Source of the DNA: Nonomuraea candida
GTDB lineage: Bacteria; Actinomycetota; Actinomycetes; Streptosporangiales; Streptosporangiaceae
Reading direction: 5' to 3'
Length of the DNA stretch: 64,000 nt
Assembly (NCBI RefSeq): GCF_000725485.1
Contig: NZ_JOAG01000009.1
Span: 271,154-335,153, forward strand
Numbering within the stretch: the stretch's first letter is position 1; each line of letters opens with the position of its first letter. The position numbers and the translations under genes were made by a program. The notes beneath the pieces are model-generated. The model saw nothing but the letters and a program-made list of their open reading frames with translations, was not told the origin of the DNA and searched no databases. Positions 26,762-35,470 of the stretch are shown one piece after another.

Positions 26762-27563
26762 CGTGCGGGGCGGCGGGCGGGTCGCTCTGCTGCGACAACG
26801 TCTCGTGCAGCCGGTGCAGCACCGCGCGCAGGATCCGGGAGACGTGCATCTGCGAGATGCCGAACTCGGCGGCTATCTCGGCCTGGGTGCAGTTGCCGTA
26901 GAAGCGCAGGAGCAGGATGTGCTTCTCCCGGTCGGGCAGGGCGTCGATGAGCGGCTTGACGACGTGCGCGTCGAGCAGCGTGTCCAGCGTGTCGTCATGG
27001 TCGGCGAGCAGCTCGCCCAGCGTGACGGAGTCCTCCTCGCCGCTGATGGTCGGCACGTCCAGCGACAGCGTGCTGTAGGCGGCCGAGGCCTCCAGCACCA
27101 GCAGCACCTCCTCCTGCGACATGGCCATCCCGTCCGCCAGCTCGGCCACCGTCGGGGCGCGGCTCAGGTCCTGGGTGAGCTCCGCCGTGACCCGGTTGAG
27201 CTCGGCGCGGCGCTCCTGGTAGAGGCGCGGCACCCGCACCGCCCACGTACGGTCCCGGAAGTGGCGTTTGACCTCACCGATCATGGTCACGGCCGCGTAG
27301 CCGCGAAAGTCGTGACCGAGGCCGGCGTCGAACCCGTTGATGGACTTGACCAGGCCGACGTAGGCGGCCTGCAGCAGGTCCTCCATCGGCTCGCCCCGGT
27401 TGCGGTAGCGGTTGGCGATCTCCTTGGCCAGCCGCTCGTGCATCCGCACCAGCAGCTCGCGCAGCCGCGCCCGATCGGCGTCGGAGGTCTCCGGCGCCAC
27501 CATCCGCGTCAAGAGGTGTTCGGCGGTCGTGCTCTCCGCACGCGTGAGGTCCTGAACGGTCAT
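26715..27563 (-). CDS. SigB/SigF-family RNA polymerase sigma factor
   Basis: 282 residues from the ATG at 27563 (ggagcaggac upstream); an in-frame ATG at 27575 is possible. Contains region 2 (EPMEDLLQAAYVGLVKSING; FRGYAAVTMIGEVKRHFRD), region 3 (RVPRLYQERRAELNRVTAEL) and region 4 (LPDREKHILLLRFYGNCTQAEI, then FGISQMHVSRILRAVLHRL). This is the general-stress/sporulation sigma group regulated by partner switching. The convergent SpoIIE phosphatase gene overlaps its last 47 bp, so the two mRNAs are antisense at the ends. Confidence 0.92.
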   Translation of the reverse strand: MTVQDLTRAESTTAEHLLTRMVAPETSDADRARLRELLVRMHERLAKEIANRYRNRGEPMEDLLQAAYVGLVKSINGFDAGLGHDFRGYAAVTMIGEVKRHFRDRTWAVRVPRLYQERRAELNRVTAELTQDLSRAPTVAELADGMAMSQEEVLLVLEASAAYSTLSLDVPTISGEEDSVTLGELLADHDDTLDTLLDAHVVKPLIDALPDREKHILLLRFYGNCTQAEIAAEFGISQMHVSRILRAVLHRLHETLSQQSDPPAAPHVTGRAAGAAGCATRP

Positions 27564-27890
27564 GTCCTGCTCCATGTCTGGCAGGCCGCCCCGTCAGGAA
27601 AAAGCGCCGCGAGGGAGCACACCTCGGCTGGTATCGAGAGGAAGCCTTCTGCCGGGCTTCCTCCGCACTCCTACCCTGACGTGCCCGCATACCCCCGCCG
27701 CCCCGCCACAGTAGTGTCACCCTCCTGCGCGGTTTGACGACGGGGGCAGCCGGTCGGCGCCGGCGGGCCCGTTATCGGCGCAGCTGATGAGGCAGGCTCG
27801 GATCGCGCATTTCCCCCGGCCCGCCCGTCCCCTTGACTGGTGGTGACCAGACGGCGCAGCTCGCGTCGCTGCCACGGTGAGGGCGTCGTC
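27564..27890. promoter_or_regulatory. 327-bp divergent intergenic region
   Basis: It lies between the sigma gene and the UBP zinc-finger gene. It holds a strong hairpin (gaggaagcc 27638-27646, ggcttcctc 27655-27663, 8-nt loop) in the 5' region of the sigma gene and, on the minus strand, GGGTAT (27694-27689), which resembles a SigB/F-type -10, but I see no matching GTTT -35. No small ORF is convincing here. Confidence 0.4.
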
Positions 27891-28202
27891 ATGACCCTGG
27901 ACGCACAACGCACGAACACGACCGGCCGCGCGGGCCTGAACGGCCAGATCCCGCGCTGCGATCACGTGGCCGAGCTCCCGGTCGTGGAGCCCGGACCGCC
28001 CGAGTGCGCGGAATGCCGGCGCCTCGGCCGTCCCTGGACGCGGTTGCTGGTGTGCCTGAGCTGCGGATGGGTGGCCTGCGCCGACGACTCGCGGGGCGGC
28101 CACGCGCGCGCCCACTACGAGGAGACCGACCACCCGGTCGTCGCCGCCCTGGCGCCCGGATCGACCTGGCGCTGGTGCTACGTGCACCGCCGCACCGTCT
28201 AG
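27891..28202 (+). CDS. UBP-type zinc-finger protein
   Basis: 103 residues from ATG 27891 (gtgaggg upstream). Cysteine/histidine pattern of the ZnF-UBP fold: CDHVAELPVVEPGPPECAEC, LLVCLSCGWVACADD, and HARAHYEETDHPVV with C-terminal WRWCYVHR. In eukaryotes this finger binds the ubiquitin C-terminus; bacteria lack ubiquitin, and stand-alone bacterial copies are of unknown role, though this organism group has the Pup system. 55 bp upstream of a fatty-acid desaturase in the same direction. Confidence 0.85.
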   Translation: MTLDAQRTNTTGRAGLNGQIPRCDHVAELPVVEPGPPECAECRRLGRPWTRLLVCLSCGWVACADDSRGGHARAHYEETDHPVVAALAPGSTWRWCYVHRRTV

Positions 28203-28257
28203 CCGCCTTCCACCCGCACCGATGACCCCACCGTACAGACGAGATGAAAGAGACCTT

Positions 28258-29253
28258 ATGACCACTTCCGAACAGACGGCGGAACGCCGGCACGACTACG
28301 ACGGCACCTCGCCCTTCCCCGGAGCGGAGGAGCACGTCCCGGCCGGACGGCTCCAGGTGGCGCTGACGGGGACGATCGTGGTCCTGCCGTTCGCCGCGCT
28401 GGCCGTCGCGATCTTCCTGGCCTGGGGGAGCGGGGTCACGCTCACCGACCTGCTGCTGGCCGCGGTCCTGTACGTGGTGACCGGCCTGGGAGTGACGGTC
28501 GGCTTCCACCGGCTGCTCACCCACGCCTCCTTCACCGCCCGGCCCTGGCTGCGCGTGGCGCTGGCGGTCGCCGGCTCGATGGGCTTCCAGGGCAACGTGA
28601 TCGACTGGGTGGCGGTGCACCGCCGCCATCACGCGTTCACCGACCGGCCCGGCGACCCGCACTCCCCCTACCGCTACGGCACCGGCCTGCGCGGCCAGCT
28701 CCGCGGGCTCGCCCACGCCCACCTGGGCTGGCTGTTCGCCGACGACCCGACCCCGCCCGCGCGCTACGCCCCCGACCTGCTGGCCGACCCGGCCATGGCC
28801 CGCGTCGCACGCGCCTTCCCCGCGTTGTGCGCGCTGTCGCTGGCGCTGCCGTTCCTGGCCGGATGGGCGATCACCGGCACCCTGTACGGCGGCCTGACCG
28901 CCTTCCTGTGGGCCGGCCTGATCCGCGTCGCGCTGCTCCAGCACGTCACCTGGAGCGTCAACTCCCTGTGCCACGTCATCGGGACCAGGCCCTTCCGGAC
29001 CCGCCGCCACGACCGCTCGACGAACCTGTGGCCGCTGGCGCTGCTGTCCTTCGGCGAGAGCTGGCACAACGGCCACCACAGCGAGCCGAGCTGCGCCCGC
29101 CACGGGGTCGACCGCGGCCAGCTCGACCCGTCCGCCGCCCTGATCGCCGTGTTCGAGCGGCTCGGCTGGGCCGGGAACGTGCACTGGCCCGACCGCCGGC
29201 GCATGCAACGCCGCCGCTCCGGCCCTCCTCCACGAACCGGCACCGCCATGTGA
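28258..29253 (+). CDS. Membrane fatty-acid desaturase (acyl-CoA delta-9 type)
   Basis: 331 residues from ATG 28258. Three histidine boxes for the di-iron centre are clear: HRLLTH (about 83), HRRHH (about 120) and HNGHH (about 262), with four hydrophobic segments between them. The enzyme introduces a double bond into acyl chains using O2 and an electron donor. It likely adjusts membrane fluidity. The preceding UBP-finger gene is close enough for co-transcription. Confidence 0.9.
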   Translation: MTTSEQTAERRHDYDGTSPFPGAEEHVPAGRLQVALTGTIVVLPFAALAVAIFLAWGSGVTLTDLLLAAVLYVVTGLGVTVGFHRLLTHASFTARPWLRVALAVAGSMGFQGNVIDWVAVHRRHHAFTDRPGDPHSPYRYGTGLRGQLRGLAHAHLGWLFADDPTPPARYAPDLLADPAMARVARAFPALCALSLALPFLAGWAITGTLYGGLTAFLWAGLIRVALLQHVTWSVNSLCHVIGTRPFRTRRHDRSTNLWPLALLSFGESWHNGHHSEPSCARHGVDRGQLDPSAALIAVFERLGWAGNVHWPDRRRMQRRRSGPPPRTGTAM

Positions 29254-29313
29254 TGCCTAGAGTGGAGGAGACGGCCCGGATAGGCGCCGCCCGGGCGGGA
29301 AGGGGTGGCGAGC

Positions 29314-30261
29314 ATGGAGCTGCGTCAGTTGCGCTATTTCGTGACCCTGGCAGAGGAGTTGCACTTCGGGCGGGCCGCCGCGCGGGAGCACATCGTGCAG
29401 TCCGCGCTGAGCCAGCAGATCCAGCGGCTGGAACGCGAGCTGGGCGTGCGCCTGCTGAACCGCAGCACCCACCACGTCGACCTGACCGCCGCGGGCGCGG
29501 CCTTCCTCGTCGAGGCCCGGCAGATCCTCGATCACGTGGGCCGGGCCGCGCAGGCGGCGCGCAACGCCGCCGGGTCCGCGCCCGTGCTGCGGGCCGGCAT
29601 CATCGACGCCGGCTACGACACCATGCCGCAGATCCTGCGCGAGCTCCAGCACGCCCATCCCGGCCTCACCATCCACCAGGTCGAGGCGGGCACTCCGGAG
29701 CAGTATCGCCAGCTGGCCGACGGCCGCCTCGACATCGCCATCGGGCACGCCTCACAGGCTCCGGCCGAGGTGACCTCCAAGCTGGTCAGGCTCGATCCGC
29801 TCGGCGTGCTGGTACCCGACGAGCACCGCTTCGCCGAGCTCGGCGGCGTGCCCGTCGCCGCCCTCGCCGACGAGCTCCTGCTGCTCGGCGAGGAGTCGCA
29901 GACCCCGGAGCTCAACCAGTTCGTCATCACGTTGTGCCGCTCCGCCGGGTTCGCGCCCGCCGTCTACGAGGGCACCGTGCAGAGCAGCCGGGCCGCCGCC
30001 GACCTCGTGCTCCAGCACCGCTGCGTGCACTGCGTCCCCTCCTCCTTCCGCACCTCCAACCGGCCGGGCACCACCTGGCGGCCCCTGGTCGAACCCGCCA
30101 CGCACTACCCCTGGTCGCTGCTGTGGCACCAGGACAACCCCTCGCCGCACATCGCCACCGTCATCGACAGCGCCCGGCGGCTGGCCGAGCGGCTCGGCTG
30201 GCTGGAGCCGATCGGCTCCGAGCCCGGGGAAGGCGCCCCGAGCGTCACCAGCCACCCGTAG
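29314..30261 (+). CDS. LysR-family transcriptional regulator
   Basis: 315 residues. Start at ATG 29314 (MELRQLRYFVTLAEELHFGR) with ggaagggg 8 bp upstream; an in-frame GTG at 29305 is less likely. Winged helix at 1-60 (AAAREHIVQSALSQQIQRLE), ligand domain thereafter (LRAGIIDAGYD; LDIAIGHAS). Follows the desaturase by 60 bp on the same strand; no divergent partner, so its target is not obvious. Its stop codon abuts a three-copy 21-bp repeat. Confidence 0.9.
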   Translation: MELRQLRYFVTLAEELHFGRAAAREHIVQSALSQQIQRLERELGVRLLNRSTHHVDLTAAGAAFLVEARQILDHVGRAAQAARNAAGSAPVLRAGIIDAGYDTMPQILRELQHAHPGLTIHQVEAGTPEQYRQLADGRLDIAIGHASQAPAEVTSKLVRLDPLGVLVPDEHRFAELGGVPVAALADELLLLGEESQTPELNQFVITLCRSAGFAPAVYEGTVQSSRAAADLVLQHRCVHCVPSSFRTSNRPGTTWRPLVEPATHYPWSLLWHQDNPSPHIATVIDSARRLAERLGWLEPIGSEPGEGAPSVTSHP

Positions 30262-30323
30262 CCGGTCCCGCCGCTCAGATCGCCGGTCCCGCCGCTCAGA
30301 TCGCCGGTCCCGCCGGTCAGATC
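30261..30323. repeat. Three-copy 21-bp tandem repeat joining two convergent stop codons
   Basis: Units 30261-30281 and 30282-30302 are identical; 30303-30323 differs by one base. It begins at the last base of the LysR stop and the third unit contains the stop codon (tca, 30317-30319) of the convergent small secreted gene; each unit carries an equivalent tcag. Confidence 0.85.
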
Positions 30324-30595
30324 AGGCGGCAGCGCTCTCCCACCAGGTCACCGTGCCAGGAGAACACGCTGCCGCAGGAGTGGGTGCCGCGGGCGTCGCC
30401 CACCATGACGACGACGGTCACCTGGTAGTAGCCCGCGCCGGCGCACGCGTGGGCGGACAGCCTGTGGTACTCGCCGTCGGGGGTGCGGGTGCCGGAGAAG
30501 CACTCGTGGTAGCCGTCCGCCCTGGCGGGGGCGGCGGCGAGAGAGACGGCCAGGAGCGCGGCGCCGGTCGCGGCGGCGAGGCGTCTGAGAGTCAT
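30317..30595 (-). CDS. Small secreted protein (92 aa), translationally coupled to a flavin reductase
   Basis: Sec signal peptide (MTLRRLAAATGAALLAVSLA, cleavage after ARA at about 26), leaving a ~66-residue mature domain with four cysteines (HECFSG, AHACAGAG, THSCGSV, GERCRLI), probably two disulfides. The ATG overlaps the stop of the upstream flavin reductase (ATGA), although the two proteins act in different compartments. Not recognised; secreted beta-rich small domain of unknown function. Confidence 0.75.
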   Translation of the reverse strand: MTLRRLAAATGAALLAVSLAAAPARADGYHECFSGTRTPDGEYHRLSAHACAGAGYYQVTVVVMVGDARGTHSCGSVFSWHGDLVGERCRLI

Positions 30596-31182
30596 GCCCC
30601 GACCGTAGAGGCGTGCGCGGCGCCTTCCCAGATGCGGTTGTCACCTCCGGATGTGCGTTCCTCACAACGAGGGGACACCCGGCCGGCCGGGTGACCGGCC
30701 GCGCGGCCCCCGCTCACGGCCGGTTCGGGCCGGAACGTCCGGTAGCGGCCGGAGTGGAAGACGAGCGGCTCCCCTTCGGCCCGCTGATGGTGTTCCACCG
30801 CCCCGACGAAGATGTGGTGGTCGCCGCCGTCGTGGACGCGTTCGGTCCGGCAGACGAAGTGGGCCAGCGTCCCCGCGAGGACCGGCGGCGCCGCGCCGAG
30901 CAGCTCCACCCCGGCGAACTTGTCGGCCGAGGGCGTGGCGAAGCGCCTGGACAGGTGGTCCTGGCCGGCGGCGAGCACGTTCACCGCGAACCGCCCGGCG
31001 CGCAGGAAGAGCGGCGCGCTCGGCGCCCGGTTCGACAGGCACCAGAGCACCAGCGGCGGATCGAGCGAGACCGAGGTGAAGGAGTTGACGGTCACGCCCG
31101 CCCGCCGCCCGTCGGCGGTCGCCGTCGTGATCACCGCCACCCCGGTCGCGTACTGCCCGAGGGCCTCGCGCAGCGATCTCAT
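30592..31182 (-). CDS. Flavin reductase (StyB/HpaC-like) partner of the monooxygenase
   Basis: 196 residues. Flavin reductase domain begins at once: MRSLREALGQYATGVAVITT, then VTVNSFTSVSLDPPLVLWCL (flavin-binding), RFAVNVLAAGQDHLSRRF and GDHHIFVGAVEHH. It uses NADH to reduce free FAD/FMN for the oxygenase encoded just upstream, with which it overlaps (ATGA). About 45 C-terminal residues extend past the usual domain end and run into the start of the small secreted gene; they are low in conservation and may be a read-through tail. Confidence 0.88.
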   Translation of the reverse strand: MRSLREALGQYATGVAVITTATADGRRAGVTVNSFTSVSLDPPLVLWCLSNRAPSAPLFLRAGRFAVNVLAAGQDHLSRRFATPSADKFAGVELLGAAPPVLAGTLAHFVCRTERVHDGGDHHIFVGAVEHHQRAEGEPLVFHSGRYRTFRPEPAVSGGRAAGHPAGRVSPRCEERTSGGDNRIWEGAAHASTVGA

Positions 31183-32402
31183 GCCGCGACCCTGCTCAGG
31201 TAGTCCTCGGCCCGGCCGGCGTCCATGAACCACTCGGCGTAGTCGGAGGGGTCGTCGAAGCCGTTGACGAAGCGCGAGGCGATCTCCGGCCGCTGCCCGG
31301 CGGCGCCCAGCAGCGCCAGGTGGTGCGGCTCGGCCGGGGCCAGCAGCGCGTTGGTCCAGCTCGTGACGTGCCGGGCCTGCTCCCAGTACAGCTCGAAGGT
31401 GCGCCGCATCCAGTCCGCGTCGAACGGCCGCGCCCCGCGTTCCACGATGGCCCGCAGGTACGTGGCGGCGCACTTGGCGGCGTTGTTGCTGCCCTGCCCG
31501 GTGATCGGATCGTTGAGCACCACGACGTCGGCGACGCCCAGCACCGGCGCGCCGGAGGGCAGGACGGCCACGGGACGGCGGACCGTGGGGGCGAAGCGGC
31601 CGGTCAGGACCGCGTTGTCGTCGGTGAGCTCGATCCCGGCGCAGCGCTCGGCCTCCCACGGGAAGAAGGTCTCCAGGACGCGGCGGCCGCGCGCCAGGTG
31701 CTCGGCGGGGGTGCGCACGTCGCCCCAGCAGTCCATGGGGCCGCCCGGCACGCCCTCGAACACCATGATCTCGCAGGGCCCGGTGTGCGTGAGCCCGGGG
31801 AAGACGAAGTACTCGCCCACGCCGGGGAGCAGGTTGAAGCAGACCGCCGAGTGATCGGGCCGGGGCGCGAGACCGTTGACGTAGGTGACCGCGAGCGCGC
31901 GCTGCGGGGTCGCGTACGGCGAGCGTGCCGGGTCCCGCTCGAACAGCGAGGCGATCTGCCCCTTGCCCGCGGCGACCAGCACCAGGTCGTGGCGGGCGGC
32001 GTAGCCCTCCAGGTCCTCGGGGGTGGCGTCGTGCAGGACGAGCGTGCCGCCGAGCCGCTCGAACTCGGCCAGCCAGGCCGGCATCTTCAGCCGCTGGTCC
32101 ACCGCGCGGGCCGGGACGTGCAGCCGCGCCGCCCAGTCGAGCGCCTTGCCGCCGCCGGGGCCGGGGACGGTGAGCGCGATGCCCTCGATGGGCGGGCAGA
32201 CGTCGGCCCACCAGTCGAGGCCGACCTCGCGCTCGCGGGCCTGCGCGGTGCCGAACATGGCCTGCCCGGACATCACCCGGCCGTCGCGGATGGACTCGGG
32301 GGTGCGGTTGGAGACGAGGGTCACGTCGTAGCCGTGCCGGAGCAGGCCGATGGCCAGGTGGAGCCCGGCCTGACCGGCGCCGACGACGAGGATGTCACGC
32401 AT
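31179..32402 (-). CDS. styA: Styrene/indole monooxygenase-family oxygenase (StyA-like)
   Basis: 407 residues, close to the ~415 of StyA. N-terminal FAD motif GAGQAGLHLAIGLLRHGYDV and the StyA-type RVMSGQAMFGTAQAREREVG segment; later GVGEYFVFPGLTHTGPCEIM and VLNDPITGQGSNNAAKCAAT, the characteristic second FAD region. Two-component enzyme: FADH2 comes from the adjoining reductase, and the oxygenase epoxidises styrenes or indole. The symbol reflects family membership only; the native substrate may be an indole or other vinyl-aromatic. Preceded by an AraC regulator on the same strand. Confidence 0.87.
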   Translation of the reverse strand: MRDILVVGAGQAGLHLAIGLLRHGYDVTLVSNRTPESIRDGRVMSGQAMFGTAQAREREVGLDWWADVCPPIEGIALTVPGPGGGKALDWAARLHVPARAVDQRLKMPAWLAEFERLGGTLVLHDATPEDLEGYAARHDLVLVAAGKGQIASLFERDPARSPYATPQRALAVTYVNGLAPRPDHSAVCFNLLPGVGEYFVFPGLTHTGPCEIMVFEGVPGGPMDCWGDVRTPAEHLARGRRVLETFFPWEAERCAGIELTDDNAVLTGRFAPTVRRPVAVLPSGAPVLGVADVVVLNDPITGQGSNNAAKCAATYLRAIVERGARPFDADWMRRTFELYWEQARHVTSWTNALLAPAEPHHLALLGAAGQRPEIASRFVNGFDDPSDYAEWFMDAGRAEDYLSRVAA

Positions 32403-32503
32403 GGTGGGGTGTCCCTTCGGTGTCAGGAGTGGAGGTGGTGATCGGCGCCTGACAGAAAGGTACGACCGGCGCGACCGCCCGGGCCATCCGCTGAACGCGG
32501 ACT

Positions 32504-33487
32504 TCATCCACCTGACGCGGAACCTCTGCGCAACGTCTCCGACGGCGGCTGCCCGTACCGTTCGCGGTACTGGGCGGCGAAACGTCCCTGGTGCAGGAAG
32601 CCCCACCGGGCGGCCACCGTGGTCACCGTGGCCCTGGCGGGGTCGGCCGTGCTCAGCTCGTCGTGCACCCGCGCCAGTCGCACCCGCCGCAGGTGGGCCA
32701 TCGGGGTCAGCCCGAGATGCGCGCGGAAGCCCTCCTGGAGCGAGCGGCTGCTGACCGCGACGGCGCCGGCGATGTCGGTGGTGGTGAGCGGGAGGTGCGC
32801 GTGCCCCTCGATGAACTCCATCGCCCGGCGCACGACCTTCGGCAGCGCGGGCGGCCTGGGCGCGCTCAGCCGCTCCAGGTAGTTGGAGGGCTGCATGGTC
32901 AGCAGCAGGGTGATCAGCGCGTTCTCCAGGTGCGCGATGGCCAGCGGGTGGCCGCTCAGCCCGTCGTCGCGCTCGGCCTCCCTGACGAGCAGGTCGGCCA
33001 GGTCCCGCCAGGACCGGCTCCAGCCCGTCGTCAGGTCCAGGCCGAGGTCGAAGACGACCGGGCCGTCGAGCGGCTCGCCGAGCATCTGCTCCAGCGCGCG
33101 CTCGATCGCGACGCGCTCGAACTTGACCAGGAGCTGGGGGCAGCCGGCCGCCCAGCGCATGTCGAGGTGGCGGGTCGGTGAGGGCAGCGAGGCCAGGGAA
33201 GGGGTCGAGACGATCTCCTGGTCGCCGGCGCGGATCAGGCTGCGCCCCATGAGCGGGATCATGACCAGGAAGAACGTGTCGAGGTCGCCCGGTTCGATGT
33301 GCACGCCGGCCCCGTAGTCGAGGTAACTCACGCGGACCGAGCCGAGCTGCACCGAGTTGAACCGGGCCGACAGCAGGTCCGCGTCCCCGGCCAGATCCAG
33401 CCGGTGCGGGCAGAACACCTTGGCGACCTCGCCGCGGACCTCGTCGAGGTCGGAGCTGGCGAAGACGGCACGGTTGCTGAGGAGCAC
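32504..33487 (-). CDS. AraC-family transcriptional regulator
   Basis: 327 residues if started at GTG 33487 (VLLSNRAVFASSDLDEVRGE). The first ~200 residues are the AraC-binding-like ligand domain; the C-terminal ~100 carry the two helix-turn-helix motifs (LTTTDIAGAVAVSSRSLQEGF; VTTVAARWGFLHQGRFAAQY). It lies 101 bp upstream of the StyA-like gene on the same strand and probably activates it, as in styrene/indole-responsive AraC systems. Start is uncertain because no good ribosome-binding site is visible. Confidence 0.87.
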   Translation of the reverse strand: MLLSNRAVFASSDLDEVRGEVAKVFCPHRLDLAGDADLLSARFNSVQLGSVRVSYLDYGAGVHIEPGDLDTFFLVMIPLMGRSLIRAGDQEIVSTPSLASLPSPTRHLDMRWAAGCPQLLVKFERVAIERALEQMLGEPLDGPVVFDLGLDLTTGWSRSWRDLADLLVREAERDDGLSGHPLAIAHLENALITLLLTMQPSNYLERLSAPRPPALPKVVRRAMEFIEGHAHLPLTTTDIAGAVAVSSRSLQEGFRAHLGLTPMAHLRRVRLARVHDELSTADPARATVTTVAARWGFLHQGRFAAQYRERYGQPPSETLRRGSASGG

Positions 33488-33754
33488 ACCAGATGATCGG
33501 CGGGCTCGCCCGGGGCGTTCCAGGTAAAAGGACGCACAACGTCGCGCTGCCCGGAGCGGCGTCCCCGGGCCTCCGGCGGCCCGGGGCCCCGGCCCGGGCC
33601 GCCGGATCAGCCGATCGGTGGAGTCCGGCACGGCCGACCGGCGGGGACCCGGTTCAGCCCCTGGCCCGTGCGATCGGTTGATGCGCGCCCGGTCGCCGCC
33701 CTGGGACGGTGATGAGGCCCAGCGGTCAGCGGACCAGGACACGAAGGGACCGGG
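33488..33754. promoter_or_regulatory. Divergent intergenic region, AraC / FAD oxidase
   Basis: 267 bp, very GC-rich. Contains a 7-bp-stem hairpin (ccgggcc 33565-33571, ggcccgg 33578-33584) and the ribosome-binding site gaaggga at 33742-33748 for the oxidase. I see no clear operator and no small ORF. Confidence 0.35.
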
Positions 33755-35428
33755 ATGGATCAGCCGAGGAGCAACCAGGTGAGCCGTCGTACGCTGCTCA
33801 CCGGCACGGGCGCCGTGACGATCGGCGCCGCAACGAGTGGCGCCGCGACGAGCGGCCCCGTGACGAGTAGTCCCGTGACGAGCGGTCCCGTGGCGCGCGA
33901 GCCCGCGGGAAGCGGGCCCTCGGCTTTCGGGCCGGTCACGGTCCGGCCCGGCGACCCCCGGTACACCGGCCTGCTGCGCGGCAACAACTTCCGCTTCGTG
34001 GGCCGCCCGGAGGAGATCCGGGTGGCCGGCTCCACCGATCAGGTGGTGCGCGCGGTGTCCGACGCGATGCGTGCCGGACGCCGGATCGCCGCGCGCAGCG
34101 GCGGCCACTGCTTCGAGAGCCTCACCGCCGACCCGGCGGTGAAACTGCTGCTCGACCTCTCGCCGATGGACGAGGTCGGCTACGACGCCGGCATGCGCGC
34201 GTTCTCGGTGGGGCCGGGCGCCACGCTCGGGCACGTGTACCGCACCCTGTTCAAGGGATGGGGCGTGACGATCCCCGCGGGCAGCTGTCCGGGCGTCGGC
34301 GCCGGCGGCCACTTCTGCGGCGGCGGGTACGGCGCCCTGTCCCGCCGGTACGGCTCCGTGGTGGACCACCTGTACGGCGTGGAGGTCGTGGTGGCCGACC
34401 GGGACGGCGCCGCCCGCGCGGTCGTCGCCACCAGCGAGCCCGGCGACCCGAACCGCGACCTGTGGTGGGCGCACACCGGCGGTGGCGGCGGCAACTTCGG
34501 CGTGGTCACCCGCTACTGGCTGCGCTCGCCCGGCGCCACCGGCGATCCGTCGCGGCTGCTGCCGCCCTCGCCGAGCGACATGCTGGAGGCCGTGGTCGCC
34601 TGGCCCTGGGAGGGCATGACCGAGCGGGCGTTCACCCGGCTGGCGGGCAACTTCGGCGCCTGGCACGAACGCAACAGCGCCCCCGGCGCGCCGGCCACCG
34701 GCCTGTACGCGATCCTCATGCTGTCGCACCGCAGCGCCGGGTACCTCTCGCTGGCCGTGCAGACCGACGCGGCCCTGCCCGGCGCCGACCGGCTGGTGAA
34801 CGGGCTCGTGTCCGAGGTCACCGCGGGCACTGGTCTCGAACCGGTCGCCGACCTGCGGCGGACGATGCCGTGGCTGCACAGGATGACCTGGCCGGGCACC
34901 GGCGAGTCCGGCGACGCGGGCGCCCGCCGGTACAAGAACAAGGCCGCCTACCTGCGCCGCTCCCTGACCGGCGCCCAGCTCGCCACCGTCCACCGCCACC
35001 TGACCGGCCCCGGCGGTGACGCCGGTGCCGGCCTGCTGCTCATCGGCTACGGCGGCCAGGTGGGCGCGGTGCCGCCGCACGCCACCGCCCTCGCGCAACG
35101 CGACTCGGTCATGAAGGCGGTCTACTACACGTCCTGGGCCGACGAGTCGGACGACGCGGCCCGGCTCTCCTGGATCCGCGCCTTCTACCGGGACGTGTAC
35201 GCCGGCACCGGGGGCGTGCCGGTGCCCGGCGAGGTCAGCGACGGCTCCTACATCAACTACCCCGACGCCGACCTGGCAGATCCGGAGTGGAACAGCTCGG
35301 GCGTGCCGGCGAGCACGCTCTACTACAAGGGCAACCACCCTCGCCTCCAGCGGATCAAGGCGCGCTGGGACCCGCGCGGCGTCTTCCGGCACGCCCTGTC
35401 CATCGATCCGCCGGGGGCGGGCGGCTGA
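33755..35428 (+). CDS. Tat-exported FAD-linked oxidase (berberine-bridge-enzyme family)
   Basis: 557 residues. Twin-arginine signal (SRRTLLTG) followed by a low-complexity TSG/PVTSG stretch. FAD-binding domain from about 75, with the two residues that usually bind FAD bicovalently: His118 (RSGGHCFES) and Cys178 (GSCPGVGAGGHFCGGGYG). C-terminal BBE element YINYPDADLADPEWN and YYKGNHPRLQRIKARWDP. Family members oxidise sugars, alkaloids or polyketides with O2. Exported and folded before transport because of the cofactor. Not obviously linked to the monooxygenase operon it diverges from. Confidence 0.88.
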   Translation: MDQPRSNQVSRRTLLTGTGAVTIGAATSGAATSGPVTSSPVTSGPVAREPAGSGPSAFGPVTVRPGDPRYTGLLRGNNFRFVGRPEEIRVAGSTDQVVRAVSDAMRAGRRIAARSGGHCFESLTADPAVKLLLDLSPMDEVGYDAGMRAFSVGPGATLGHVYRTLFKGWGVTIPAGSCPGVGAGGHFCGGGYGALSRRYGSVVDHLYGVEVVVADRDGAARAVVATSEPGDPNRDLWWAHTGGGGGNFGVVTRYWLRSPGATGDPSRLLPPSPSDMLEAVVAWPWEGMTERAFTRLAGNFGAWHERNSAPGAPATGLYAILMLSHRSAGYLSLAVQTDAALPGADRLVNGLVSEVTAGTGLEPVADLRRTMPWLHRMTWPGTGESGDAGARRYKNKAAYLRRSLTGAQLATVHRHLTGPGGDAGAGLLLIGYGGQVGAVPPHATALAQRDSVMKAVYYTSWADESDDAARLSWIRAFYRDVYAGTGGVPVPGEVSDGSYINYPDADLADPEWNSSGVPASTLYYKGNHPRLQRIKARWDPRGVFRHALSIDPPGAGG

Positions 35429-35470
35429 GGCCGGCCCGGGCGCGGGGGTGACCCTGCTCAGCCCGAGCCT

